Below, one piece after another: positions 20,203 to 28,047 of a stretch of 64,000 nt of DNA. The stretch's first letter is position 1. The number at the start of each line of letters is the position of its first letter. A model generated the notes under the pieces. It saw only the letters and a list, made by a program, of their open reading frames with translations, searched no databases and was not told the DNA's origin. This DNA comes from Hyphomonas neptunium ATCC 15444. GTDB lineage: Bacteria > Pseudomonadota > Alphaproteobacteria > Caulobacterales > Hyphomonadaceae. Made by a program: the position numbers and the translations under genes. The DNA lies in assembly GCF_000013025.1 (NCBI RefSeq), contig NC_008358.1:496001-560000 (forward strand), written 5' to 3'.

Positions 20203-21321
20203 ATGGACAAATCCACAGCACCCAGGAAGAAGCGGCGTAAAAGCATGGCAGCAGCGGCGGCAGTGAAACTCCCTCGGGCGTATGAGGAGCAGGAGCATGT
20301 GCCTGCCCCGGTAGACCCGACGCACTTCATCTCGCTCGACTATGCCGAGCCGAGTCCGATCATGATCGGGTTCCAGAAAGCATGGCGTTCGTTGAAACGT
20401 ATGCTGAAGATCGGCGCCGTGCTCGCCCTGGTCGGCGCCTATCCGGCCGCCGTGGTTCTCTCCAGCCATATTAACGACAAGCCGATCGACATTCCCGCTG
20501 AACAAAGCTGGGCTGTGCCGGGCATTGCCGTCGCCATCCACAAGATTGCACGCGAGCTTGAAGGCGCCGGCTGGGCCAGCAACCGTCCGGTCTGGCATCC
20601 GCAGGCGCGTCTTACCGCGCTGCCCGCCTGGCAGTCCGGCACCGCCGAAGCGCTCTCCCAGCATATGCAGCTGATCTCCGAGCTGGCCCCCTATGAAGGC
20701 GCCCCGGACAGCGATCTCGCCGCAGCCGCCCGCCTGTTGACCGAAGTATCGGGCGAGCCGATGCGCCCCCGCCTGACAGCAGCTGCCGAAGCGCTCAACC
20801 GCTTTGATACGCGCGCCTCGCGCGGTCTCGCCATGCGCCCGATGCCGGAAGAAATCATGCCGCAGGAACTGGCATTGTTTGCCGGCTGGGCAGCGGAGGA
20901 CCGCGCGGCGCTCTCCGACCAGATCAATGCCCTTCAGGAGGGCGGCGGCTGGCCTGCCAGCAAGGACGACATCACGGCGTTCTACCGCGCCAAGGCCCGC
21001 GCCCATGTCGCCCATGAGATGTTCGCCGCCAATGCGGACAAGGCCTATAACCTCTCCAACACGGCCATTCTGGTTGCCGCTGACCGGGCTGAAACGGCCT
21101 GGGGGCGCGCCGCCGAGATGAAGCCGATCCTCGTGTCCAACCAGTCGGATTCGGCCGTTCTCAATCCCAACCATCTGGCGAGCATGGCGTATTTCCTGCT
21201 GGAAGCCGAAGTGGCCTCGCGCCATCTGATTGAGTTGATGGCGCCGCCGGCCGCCGATGAGGTGATTGAGGAGACCTCCGTGGCGCAGACCGATGAGGCC
21301 GCTGAAGTAGCGCTCCCTTGA
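20203..21321 (+). CDS. DUF2333-like membrane-anchored protein of unknown function
   Basis: A 372-residue protein with a basic N-terminal tail (KKRRK near residue 7), one membrane helix at about residues 68-86 and a large helical domain beyond it, presumably periplasmic. Two stretches resemble the DUF2333 family: GAGWASNRPVWHP followed by LPAWQSGTAEALS, and near the C-terminus KPILVSNQSDSAVLNPNHLA followed by MAYFLLEAEVASRHLIEL. No catalytic motif is seen. A CtrA-type box directly upstream suggests cell-cycle control. The family assignment is by memory of pattern and is moderate; the function is not known. Confidence 0.6.
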   Translation: MDKSTAPRKKRRKSMAAAAAVKLPRAYEEQEHVPAPVDPTHFISLDYAEPSPIMIGFQKAWRSLKRMLKIGAVLALVGAYPAAVVLSSHINDKPIDIPAEQSWAVPGIAVAIHKIARELEGAGWASNRPVWHPQARLTALPAWQSGTAEALSQHMQLISELAPYEGAPDSDLAAAARLLTEVSGEPMRPRLTAAAEALNRFDTRASRGLAMRPMPEEIMPQELALFAGWAAEDRAALSDQINALQEGGGWPASKDDITAFYRAKARAHVAHEMFAANADKAYNLSNTAILVAADRAETAWGRAAEMKPILVSNQSDSAVLNPNHLASMAYFLLEAEVASRHLIELMAPPAADEVIEETSVAQTDEAAEVALP

Positions 21322-21372
21322 TCTCGATGGCTGGGCGGGCCATGTCAGGGGCCAGACAGTAAAGGCCCCGCC

Positions 21373-21951
21373 ATGTTTATCCAGACCGAAGCCACGCCCA
21401 ATCCTGACACGATAAAATTCCTTCCCGGACAACCGGTTGTAGGGGATCGCGGCCCGTTTGACTTCCCTGACGCTGCCAGCGCCCGCACCAGCCTTCTGGC
21501 CCGCGCCCTGTTTCAGGTCGAAGGGGTTGAGCGCGTCTTCCTGGGCAGCGATTTTGTCAGCATTAACAAGGCGCAGGACAAAGACTGGCGGCATGTGAAG
21601 CCAATGGTGCTGGCTGCTATCATGGATCATTACATGTCCGGCCTGCCGGTCATCGAGGAAGGCACCTCCAGCGCCTCCAGCGGCGCCGATGAGACCGAAT
21701 ATGAAGGCGAAACGGCTGAAATCGTCAATGAGATCAAGGAATTGATCGAAACCCGCGTGCGGCCCGCCGTCGCGCAGGATGGCGGCGATATCACCTTCCA
21801 CCGCTTCGACGCCGACACCGGCATCGTCCACCTCTCCATGCGCGGGGCCTGCGCGGGCTGTCCGTCCTCGACCATGACCCTGAAGCAGGGCATCGAGAAC
21901 ATGCTGCGCACCTATGTGCCAGAGGTGACCGCGGTAGAGGCAGCGCTTTAA
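21373..21951 (+). CDS. NifU/NfuA-type iron-sulfur cluster carrier
   Basis: A 192-residue protein with two domains. The N-terminal Nfu_N-type domain begins MFIQTEATPNPDTIKFLPGQ. The C-terminal NifU domain carries the cluster-binding CxxC in GACAGCPSSTMTLKQGIE (Cys160 and Cys163). Such proteins receive 4Fe-4S clusters from a scaffold and deliver them to client enzymes. Possible clients in this window include QueE and HemN, which is inference. Both domains and both cysteines are intact. Confidence 0.92.
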   Translation: MFIQTEATPNPDTIKFLPGQPVVGDRGPFDFPDAASARTSLLARALFQVEGVERVFLGSDFVSINKAQDKDWRHVKPMVLAAIMDHYMSGLPVIEEGTSSASSGADETEYEGETAEIVNEIKELIETRVRPAVAQDGGDITFHRFDADTGIVHLSMRGACAGCPSSTMTLKQGIENMLRTYVPEVTAVEAAL

Positions 21952-22089
21952 AAGCCGCCGGAAAAACGCCAACAATAGCTCCAACTGCGCGGCCAAAAAC
22001 TCTAACGGTTCTGCAGTCAAAAAATTCCGGCTCTGATCCCGGTGCCACCGCCGCGATCAAGAGCCGCCAGCAAGGAAGGAACTGCCTCC

Positions 22090-22689
22090 ATGGCCCACCC
22101 GGTCAACGATCACGCGCTCGACATCATCTTCCGCGATGCCCGCAGCCAGAACGGCTATCTCGACCGGTCGGTGCCCGAAGTGCTCATCCGCGCGGTGTAT
22201 GACCTCGCCAAGATGGGCCCGACCAGCGCCAACTGTTCGCCGGCGCGTTTCGTGTTCGTCACCACGCCGGAAGGGAAGGAGCGCCTCTTGCCCTTCATGA
22301 GCGCCGGCAACCGCGAGAAGACCGCCGCTGCGCCCTGGACTGTCATCATGGCGTTCGACATGCGCTTTGCCGACAAGATCCCCCAGCTGTTCCCGCACAA
22401 TCCGGATGCAAAGCACTGGTTTGACAACAACACCGAAGAAACCGCCTTCCGGAACAGCACGCTGCAAGCGGCCTATCTGATGCTGGCGGCCCGCTCGCTG
22501 GGGCTCGATTGCGGCCCGATGAGCGGCTTTGATGTGGCTGGGGTGAACCGCGAATTCTTCGAGAGCCAGGAAGGCGAAGAGCAGCATTGGAAGGCCAACT
22601 TCATCTGCAATCTCGGCTATGGCGATAAGACCAAGATCATGGCCCGCTCCCCGCGTCTGGAATTTGACGAGGGCTGCCGCATCCTCTAA
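22090..22689 (+). CDS. Malonic semialdehyde reductase/RutE-like nitroreductase
   Basis: A 199-residue FMN-dependent nitroreductase-fold protein. Landmarks of the RutE group are FRDARSQNGYLDRSVP, MGPTSANCSPARFVFV, the FMN-contact RNSTLQAAYLMLAARSLGLD and GPMSGFD. The start at 22090 follows AAGGAAGGA; the in-frame ATG at 22042 adds only basic low-complexity residues. RutE reduces malonic semialdehyde to 3-hydroxypropionate in uracil breakdown, but no other rut genes are nearby, so the physiological substrate is open. Confidence 0.85.
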   Translation: MAHPVNDHALDIIFRDARSQNGYLDRSVPEVLIRAVYDLAKMGPTSANCSPARFVFVTTPEGKERLLPFMSAGNREKTAAAPWTVIMAFDMRFADKIPQLFPHNPDAKHWFDNNTEETAFRNSTLQAAYLMLAARSLGLDCGPMSGFDVAGVNREFFESQEGEEQHWKANFICNLGYGDKTKIMARSPRLEFDEGCRIL

Positions 22690-22698
22690 CCGGCGCTG

Positions 22699-23343
22699 AT
22701 GCTGATCCTTGCCCTGAACACTGCCTTCACCACGATGGAAGCCGCGCTGGTACGCGACGGCGAAATCCTGGCCGATGCGCGCGAGACACTGCCGCGCGGC
22801 CAGGAGAAGGCCCTGCCAGGATTTGTTGAGGCGCTGCTGAAGGAAGAGGGCGCGACGTTCGGCGATGTCGGCCGCTTCGCCGTCGTCACCGGACCGGGCA
22901 GCTTCACCGGCCTGCGCATTGGCGTCGCCTATGTGCGCGGCCTTGCCCTCGTAACCGGCGCCCCGGCCCTCGGCATCACCAGCCTTGAGGCGGCGATCCC
23001 TGCGGGCATGGAAGGGGCAAGCCTCGGCGCCTTGATGGCCCAGCGCCGCCCACCCGACCAGACCTGGTGGGTGCAGGGCATCAGCGAAGACAAAGGCATC
23101 GCCCCGGTGCGCGAAGTGGGCCTTGAGGCGCTCTCCGCCATGCTCCAGGGCTTTCACGCGCCGATCTTCATGGACGGCGCGGAAGCCCTCGGCGAGGCCG
23201 CCGCAAAGCTCGACATCCGCCCGATGCGGCCGAGCGCGGTCACCGCCGCCCTCAAGGCCGGGCGGTTTGATCCGGCAAACCATCCGCCCACGCCGGTCTA
23301 TGCGCGCGAGCCGGACGCGACCCTGCCGGCGCCCAAACCCTAA
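22699..23343 (+). CDS. tsaB: tRNA threonylcarbamoyladenosine biosynthesis protein TsaB
   Basis: A 214-residue ASKHA-fold protein that partners TsaD in making t6A37 in ANN-decoding tRNAs. Typical elements are ILALNTAFTTMEAALV at the start, GSFTGLRIGVAYVRGLAL (the glycine-rich loop and helix), and ALGITSLEA. In many alphaproteobacteria tsaB is followed directly by rimI; here a convergent Hsp70 gene lies between them. The stop overlaps that gene's stop by 4 bases. Confidence 0.92.
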   Translation: MLILALNTAFTTMEAALVRDGEILADARETLPRGQEKALPGFVEALLKEEGATFGDVGRFAVVTGPGSFTGLRIGVAYVRGLALVTGAPALGITSLEAAIPAGMEGASLGALMAQRRPPDQTWWVQGISEDKGIAPVREVGLEALSAMLQGFHAPIFMDGAEALGEAAAKLDIRPMRPSAVTAALKAGRFDPANHPPTPVYAREPDATLPAPKP

Positions 23344-24653
23344 GACGCCAATCCCTGAGCCGGACGCGCCAGCCAGGGCTCCAGATCATCCTGCTGCGCA
23401 ATCAGCGCGAGGCCATGAGCAATGGACACGAACTGGTCGCCGGTCTCGACCTTGCCGGCGCCGAACTGGTCTTCAAAACTCTGACGCAGGGCAGGCACAT
23501 AAGATGTGCCCCCGGTCAGGAACACCCGGTCAATCTGGTGCGCGCCAAGGCCGGCCCGCTCAAGCGCGGTGTCCACGGTCGCCTGAATCGCGGCCACATC
23601 ACCCCCAATCCAGCCATCGAATTCGGCGCGCGTGATGTCCCGCTCAAAGTTCAGATCGCCCGCCGCCAGGCTGAAGCGGGCCGTATCTGTCTGCGAAAGC
23701 TGCGTCTTTACCTGCGCCACGGCGCGGTAAAGCAGATAGCTCGCATCTGCGTCCAGAAACGCGATGAAGGCCTCGATCAATTCCGGCGCATCCGACACGC
23801 GGAGCAGCTTGTGCAGATCGGCATAGTCGCGCGTGTGTCGCATGATCGAGAGCTGGTTCCATTGCGCAAACCGGCTATAGAGCGAGAGGGGAACGGGCAG
23901 GGTCTTCTCGCCGCTCTTGAAGGTGCTGCCCTTGCCGAAGAGGGGCGCCACCACATGATCGAGCAGGCGCTGGTCAAACGCGTCGCCCGCAATCCCGATG
24001 CCCGAATGGGAGAGCGCCTCCGCGCGCAGCCGGCCGCCACCCGGATCAAACCGGATGATCGAGAAGTCGCTCGTCCCCCCGCCAAAATCGGCGACCAGAA
24101 TGGTCGCCTTCTCCTTCAGCCGCTGGGCAAAGAAGAACGCTGCTGCCACCGGCTCATAAACATGATGGATCGTCTCAAAGCCGAGCCGCGCCAGCGCCGT
24201 CTCATACCGTTCCTGCGCGAGGGCTTCATCGGCCTGCGCCCCGGCAAACTGTACCGGCCGGCCAATCACCGCCTGTTTCGGCCAGGGCGTGCCAGAGCGT
24301 TCTGACAACCGCCGCAGATACGCCGACAGCAGGTCTTCAAACCGCCAGGGCTTGTTGTGAATGAGGGTCGAGATGAAGAGGGGGCTCGCCGCAAACGTCT
24401 TGAATGACTGGATCAGCCGGCAATCCCCGCCCAGCTCCAGAAACTGGTCAATCGCCCAGGGGCCGATCTCCATCATCGCGCGCGCTTCATCCTCGTCGCG
24501 CCAGAAGCAGAGCACGGAGCGGCAGGCCGCAAAGGTGTCCTCGCCATGGCTGAAGGTCAGCGCCTGCGTCGTGCCATCCGGATTGGCCAGCGACGCAACG
24601 CTGTTCGTCGTGCCAAAATCGAGGCCGAGCGTGGAAGTCGCCTGGGTCATCAT
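23340..24653 (-). CDS. Hsp70 family protein (YegD-like)
   Basis: A 437-residue protein built almost only of the actin/Hsp70 ATPase fold: LGLDFGTTNSVASLA (phosphate 1, residues ~8-22), VADFGGGTSDFS (phosphate 2, ~185-196) and FLTGGTSYVPALR (adenosine motif, ~378-390). The canonical DnaK substrate-binding domain and lid are absent, as in YegD. The start is taken at the tandem ATG 24653/24650; the longer open frame upstream overlaps rimI and is proline/arginine-rich noise. It is convergent with tsaB and divergent from rimI. Client unknown. Confidence 0.85.
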   Translation of the reverse strand: MMTQATSTLGLDFGTTNSVASLANPDGTTQALTFSHGEDTFAACRSVLCFWRDEDEARAMMEIGPWAIDQFLELGGDCRLIQSFKTFAASPLFISTLIHNKPWRFEDLLSAYLRRLSERSGTPWPKQAVIGRPVQFAGAQADEALAQERYETALARLGFETIHHVYEPVAAAFFFAQRLKEKATILVADFGGGTSDFSIIRFDPGGGRLRAEALSHSGIGIAGDAFDQRLLDHVVAPLFGKGSTFKSGEKTLPVPLSLYSRFAQWNQLSIMRHTRDYADLHKLLRVSDAPELIEAFIAFLDADASYLLYRAVAQVKTQLSQTDTARFSLAAGDLNFERDITRAEFDGWIGGDVAAIQATVDTALERAGLGAHQIDRVFLTGGTSYVPALRQSFEDQFGAGKVETGDQFVSIAHGLALIAQQDDLEPWLARPAQGLAS

Positions 24654-24763
24654 AATGTCTTGTCTTGGAGCGGGAGGCAGGCGATCTAGCAGGGACACGG
24701 CGGAGCAATCAACCCGGCTGACCGTTGCGACCTGTCTTTTACATTGCTGGCATTTGAGACCTG

Positions 24764-25219
24764 ATGAACCAACTCCTTCGCCCACTGGCGCGCGCCGATG
24801 CCACTGCTGCGGCGGCGTTGCATGCGATGTGCTTCCCTGACCCCTGGAGCGTGAAGTCGTTTGAGGAAACGTTCGAGGATGAGGCCGTTCGCGCGCACGG
24901 CTTCTGGCTGGGCGAGCAGCTGGTATCCTTTGCAATGACAAAGGAAGTGGCGGGCGAGGCCGATCTGCTAACCATCGCAACCGACCCTGCGAGGCGTTTG
25001 CACGGCTATGCCGCTCAACTCATCGGTGCACTGATTGTCGAGCTGGAGGGCGCGGGCATCACCCGAATGACGCTGGAGGTGGCCGAAGACAATCGCGCCG
25101 CCCGCCAGCTCTATGTGCGCTTTGGCTTCACCGAAGATGGCCGCCGCCGCCGCTATTATGAGGCGGGCAGGGACACGCCGGTCGACGCTGTGCTGATGTC
25201 GCGCCATCTCGGCGTCTGA
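24764..25219 (+). CDS. rimI: Ribosomal protein S18 alanine N-acetyltransferase RimI
   Basis: A 151-residue GNAT protein. RimI-like features are HAMCFPDPWSVKSFEETF near the N-terminus, LTIATDPARRLHGYAAQLI (the acetyl-CoA loop region, slightly divergent from the usual RRxGxG/A), and EVAEDNRAARQLYVRFGF. It acetylates the N-terminus of S18. Its neighbourhood near tsaB supports RimI over a generic GNAT. Confidence 0.87.
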   Translation: MNQLLRPLARADATAAAALHAMCFPDPWSVKSFEETFEDEAVRAHGFWLGEQLVSFAMTKEVAGEADLLTIATDPARRLHGYAAQLIGALIVELEGAGITRMTLEVAEDNRAARQLYVRFGFTEDGRRRRYYEAGRDTPVDAVLMSRHLGV

Positions 25220-25294
25220 GGCGGGGCCGCTAAAAGGCTGGCCCATTCGGCCGTCCGGTCTATATTCGTGAGGATCAGGAACGGGAGAGCAGAC

Positions 25295-26191
25295 ATGGCC
25301 GACGGCGCGCAGGACAAGATTGAAATTCCGCAGGAAGTCTTCCGGCTTTATGACGCTTACTGCCACGGCGACCTTTCCCGCCGGGCTTTCTTCTCAAGGC
25401 TGAGCGCCTATGCCGGGGGCGGGATCACCGTCTCGATGCTCGCCGCCTGCGTGATGCCCGATTACAGCCAGGCCCAGACGGTGACCGGTGAGGCCGACCT
25501 GATCGAAGAAGAAATCACCTACGCGTCCCCCGATGGCGCCGGAACAATGGGCGGCTATCTGGTGCGCCCGGCGAATGCGACGGGGCCGCTGCCGGCCATT
25601 CTCGTGATCCACGAAAACCGGGGCCTCAACCCCTATATCCGCGATGTCACGCGCCGCGCCGCAAAGGCAGGCTATGTCGCCCTCGGGCCCGACGCGCTCT
25701 ATCCGCTCGGCGGCTATCCCGGCAATGACGATGACGGGCGCACGCTGCAGGCAGAGCGCACGCGCGAGGCGATGTTTGCGGACTTCGTGGCGGGCGCCGA
25801 ATTCCTGCGCGCGCATGAGGCGGTGGATGGCAATGTCGGCGTCACCGGCTTCTGCTTTGGCGGGGCAATGGCAAACCAGCTCGCCGTCAGCCTGCCCTGG
25901 CTGAAAGCTTCTGTGCCGTATTATGGCGGCTGGCCTGCGGCCGAAGAGGCAGCAAATCTTGCCGTGCCCCTCCAGATCCATCTGGCGAGCGATGATCCGC
26001 GCGTGAATGAAGGCTGGGTGCCCTATGAGGCGGCGCTGAAGGCTGCCGGTAAGGCCTACGAACTGCATTGGTATGATGGCACGCAGCATGGTTTCCACAA
26101 TGATACCACGCCGCGTTTCAATCCCGAGGCAGCGGCGCTCGCCTGGTCCCGGACGCTGGATTTCTTCGGCAAGCACCTGCGCGGCAGCTGA
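25295..26191 (+). CDS. Dienelactone hydrolase family protein with Tat-type signal
   Basis: A 298-residue protein of the YghX-like dienelactone hydrolase group. The N-terminus has a twin-arginine motif in LSRRAFFSRLS, then a glycine-rich hydrophobic stretch ending in SMLAAC, which may be a lipobox. The catalytic domain shows IHENRGLNPYIRDV, the Cys nucleophile in TGFCFGGAMAN (about Cys187), an Asp in LASDDPRV and the His in GTQHGFHND. The ATG at 25295, after GGGAGAGC, is preferred to one 27 bases upstream. Export as a folded enzyme is inferred from the Tat motif; the substrate is unknown. Confidence 0.85.
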   Translation: MADGAQDKIEIPQEVFRLYDAYCHGDLSRRAFFSRLSAYAGGGITVSMLAACVMPDYSQAQTVTGEADLIEEEITYASPDGAGTMGGYLVRPANATGPLPAILVIHENRGLNPYIRDVTRRAAKAGYVALGPDALYPLGGYPGNDDDGRTLQAERTREAMFADFVAGAEFLRAHEAVDGNVGVTGFCFGGAMANQLAVSLPWLKASVPYYGGWPAAEEAANLAVPLQIHLASDDPRVNEGWVPYEAALKAAGKAYELHWYDGTQHGFHNDTTPRFNPEAAALAWSRTLDFFGKHLRGS

Positions 26192-26237
26192 CAAGGTTGA
26201 ACTGGACTTTCCCGCTGGGCGAGGGCATTTAGGGACC

Positions 26238-26657
26238 ATGGACAGACTAGAAAAACTCTGCATTGAGAAGGGCCTCCGCATGACGGAGCCTCGGCGGATC
26301 ATTGCCCGCGTGCTTTCGGTGGCCGATGACCATCCTGACGCCGAAGAACTGCACCGGCGCGCCAATTCGCTGGACGCCTCGATTTCGCTCGCCACGGTCT
26401 ATCGGACGGTCAAACTGTTCGAGGACGCCGGCATCATCCAGGCGCATGACTTCCGTGATGGCCGCGCCCGGTATGAAGAAATGCCGGCCGAGCACCACGA
26501 CCATCTGATCGACATCAAGACAGGGCAGGTGGTGGAGTTCCATTCCGAAGAGATCGAAAAGCTTCAGGAAGAAATCGCCCGCAAGCTTGGCTACCGGCTG
26601 GTCGATCACCGGCTGGAGCTTTACGGCGTGCCGCTCAACGAAAAAGACAAATCCTGA
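26238..26657 (+). CDS. fur: Fur family transcriptional regulator
   Basis: A 139-residue metal-responsive repressor. The winged-helix half holds GLRMTEPRRIIARVL and the recognition helix SISLATVYRTVKLFEDAGII. The dimerisation half holds the metal motif EHHDHLIDIKTG (His86, His87, His89) and HRLELYGVP. The CxxC pairs that bind structural zinc in E. coli Fur are absent: the residue after HHDHLI is Asp rather than Cys. This is usual for alphaproteobacterial Fur/Mur. It may sense iron or manganese. A strong terminator lies behind it. Confidence 0.88.
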   Translation: MDRLEKLCIEKGLRMTEPRRIIARVLSVADDHPDAEELHRRANSLDASISLATVYRTVKLFEDAGIIQAHDFRDGRARYEEMPAEHHDHLIDIKTGQVVEFHSEEIEKLQEEIARKLGYRLVDHRLELYGVPLNEKDKS

Positions 26658-26695
26658 CGTCAAGGCCGGGCGCCATCCAGGCGCCGCCAGAAAGC

Positions 26696-26726
26696 AAACG
26701 GCCCCGTCAGACTGACGGGGCCGTTT
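26696..26726. terminator. Bidirectional terminator between fur and the sugar dehydrogenase gene
   Basis: AAACGGCCCCGTC pairs with GACGGGGCCGTTT around a 5-base loop. T-rich sequence follows on the plus side (GTTTTCGTTTC) and the matching A-run precedes it, so it can serve both convergent genes. Confidence 0.85.
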
Positions 26727-26749
26727 TCGTTTCGCGGAAAGGCGCGTGC

Positions 26750-27910
26750 TTAGAACTGCGGCACAACGCGGAAGATGCCGTCAAAATCCTTGTTGGCAAC
26801 ATAGAGATAGCCGTCCGGCGCCAGCGCCACATCGCGGATCGACATCTCGTCCTTCAGCAGGTTTTCCTTCCCCGCCACCTTGCCGTCTTCAAGGTCAATC
26901 CGCACAAGGACAAGTCCCGCCGGGCCGTTCATGCCGCCCGAGAAGAGGTCTCCCTCCCAGCCGGGATATTTGTCGCTGGTCACCATCGTCAGGCCGGCGG
27001 GCGCAATCGAGGGCACCCAATAGGTCTCTGGCTGGGCCATGCCCTCGGCTTCGGTTTCCTTCGTAATGACCGTGCCATCATAGTTCACGCCATAGGTGAT
27101 CACCGGCCAGCCATAATTGACGCCGGGCTTCACGATATTGAGCTCATCCCCGCCGCGCGGCCCGTGCTCGGTCGCCCAGAGCGTATCGGTGGCCGCGTCA
27201 AAATAAAGCCCCTGAACATTGCGGTGTCCATAAGACCAGACTTCCGGCATGCCGTTGGCCCCGTCCGCAAACGGATTATCCGCCGGGATCGACCCGTCAG
27301 AATTGATCCGCACGATGGTGCCATGCGTGTTCTTGGGGTTCTGCGCGTCAGCCATGTATTTGAAGCCCTCGCCGAGGGAGACAAACAGCGTCCCGTCCCC
27401 GCCGAACACCAGCCGCGCGCCATAATGGTAGGCCGTGTCGCGGTCGTCCGCCTTGAAGATCTGCTCGGGGTTTTCCAGCGCCGTATTGTCCTCGCTCAGC
27501 CGGCCGCGGAACACGGCGGTGGAGTTGGCCGCGTCATCGCCCGTCGACAGCGCCACATAGACCATGCGGTTGCTTTCAAATGCCGGGTCCAGCGCCAGGC
27601 CCAGATAGCCCGCCTGTCCGGCGATGTACGCCTCGGGAAGTCCGGACACGGGCGCGGCCGTACCGCCAGCGGCGAAGAATTTGAGCCCGCCTTCCTTCTC
27701 CGTGAAGAGGAGCCCGCCATCAGGCAGGAACGCCATGCCCCAGGGCTGCTCGGCAGACGTCACCAGTTCCAGGCTGACGCCGGTAACCGCGCCAGGCGCG
27801 GCCGCTTCCGGCGCCGCCGGGGCGGGGGCCTCTCCGCAGGCGGACAGGATCAGAGCAAGCGGGCCCATGGCAAGCGGACCAAGGGCGGCGAGGCGGGAAA
27901 AGACGGACAT
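26750..27910 (-). CDS. PQQ-dependent aldose sugar dehydrogenase-like lipoprotein
   Basis: A 386-residue product with a lipobox (ILSAC, Cys25) and a six-bladed beta-propeller of the glucose/sorbosone dehydrogenase family (YliI-like). Landmarks are QPWGMAFLPDGGLLFTEKEGGL, the calcium/PQQ region HYGARLVFGGDGTLFVSLGEG, WSYGHRNVQGLYFD and ATEHGPRGGDELNIV. The ATG at 27910 gives a clean signal; a longer in-frame start adds unrelated residues. It lies downstream of a TonB-dependent receptor but a terminator separates them. Periplasmic sugar oxidation is the family role; the actual sugar is unknown. Confidence 0.87.
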   Translation of the reverse strand: MSVFSRLAALGPLAMGPLALILSACGEAPAPAAPEAAAPGAVTGVSLELVTSAEQPWGMAFLPDGGLLFTEKEGGLKFFAAGGTAAPVSGLPEAYIAGQAGYLGLALDPAFESNRMVYVALSTGDDAANSTAVFRGRLSEDNTALENPEQIFKADDRDTAYHYGARLVFGGDGTLFVSLGEGFKYMADAQNPKNTHGTIVRINSDGSIPADNPFADGANGMPEVWSYGHRNVQGLYFDAATDTLWATEHGPRGGDELNIVKPGVNYGWPVITYGVNYDGTVITKETEAEGMAQPETYWVPSIAPAGLTMVTSDKYPGWEGDLFSGGMNGPAGLVLVRIDLEDGKVAGKENLLKDEMSIRDVALAPDGYLYVANKDFDGIFRVVPQF

Positions 27911-27995
27911 ACCGGCTCCTGTGAAGGGGGTGATCTGGCGGGCGATAAGAAATCGGATGGCGCAGAGATAGGCCGTTCCGGGCGCTGCGCCAATG

Positions 27996-28024
27996 AAAAA
28001 GGGGCAGCCCCGAAAGGCTGCCCC
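27996..28024 (-). terminator. Terminator after the TonB-dependent receptor gene
   Basis: Read on the minus strand, a 9-bp stem GGGGCAGCC/GGCTGCCCC with a 6-base loop is followed by TTTTT. It begins 24 bases after the receptor stop codon. Confidence 0.88.
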
Positions 28025-28047
28025 CAAGGTTTCAGGTCTATGCCTGA

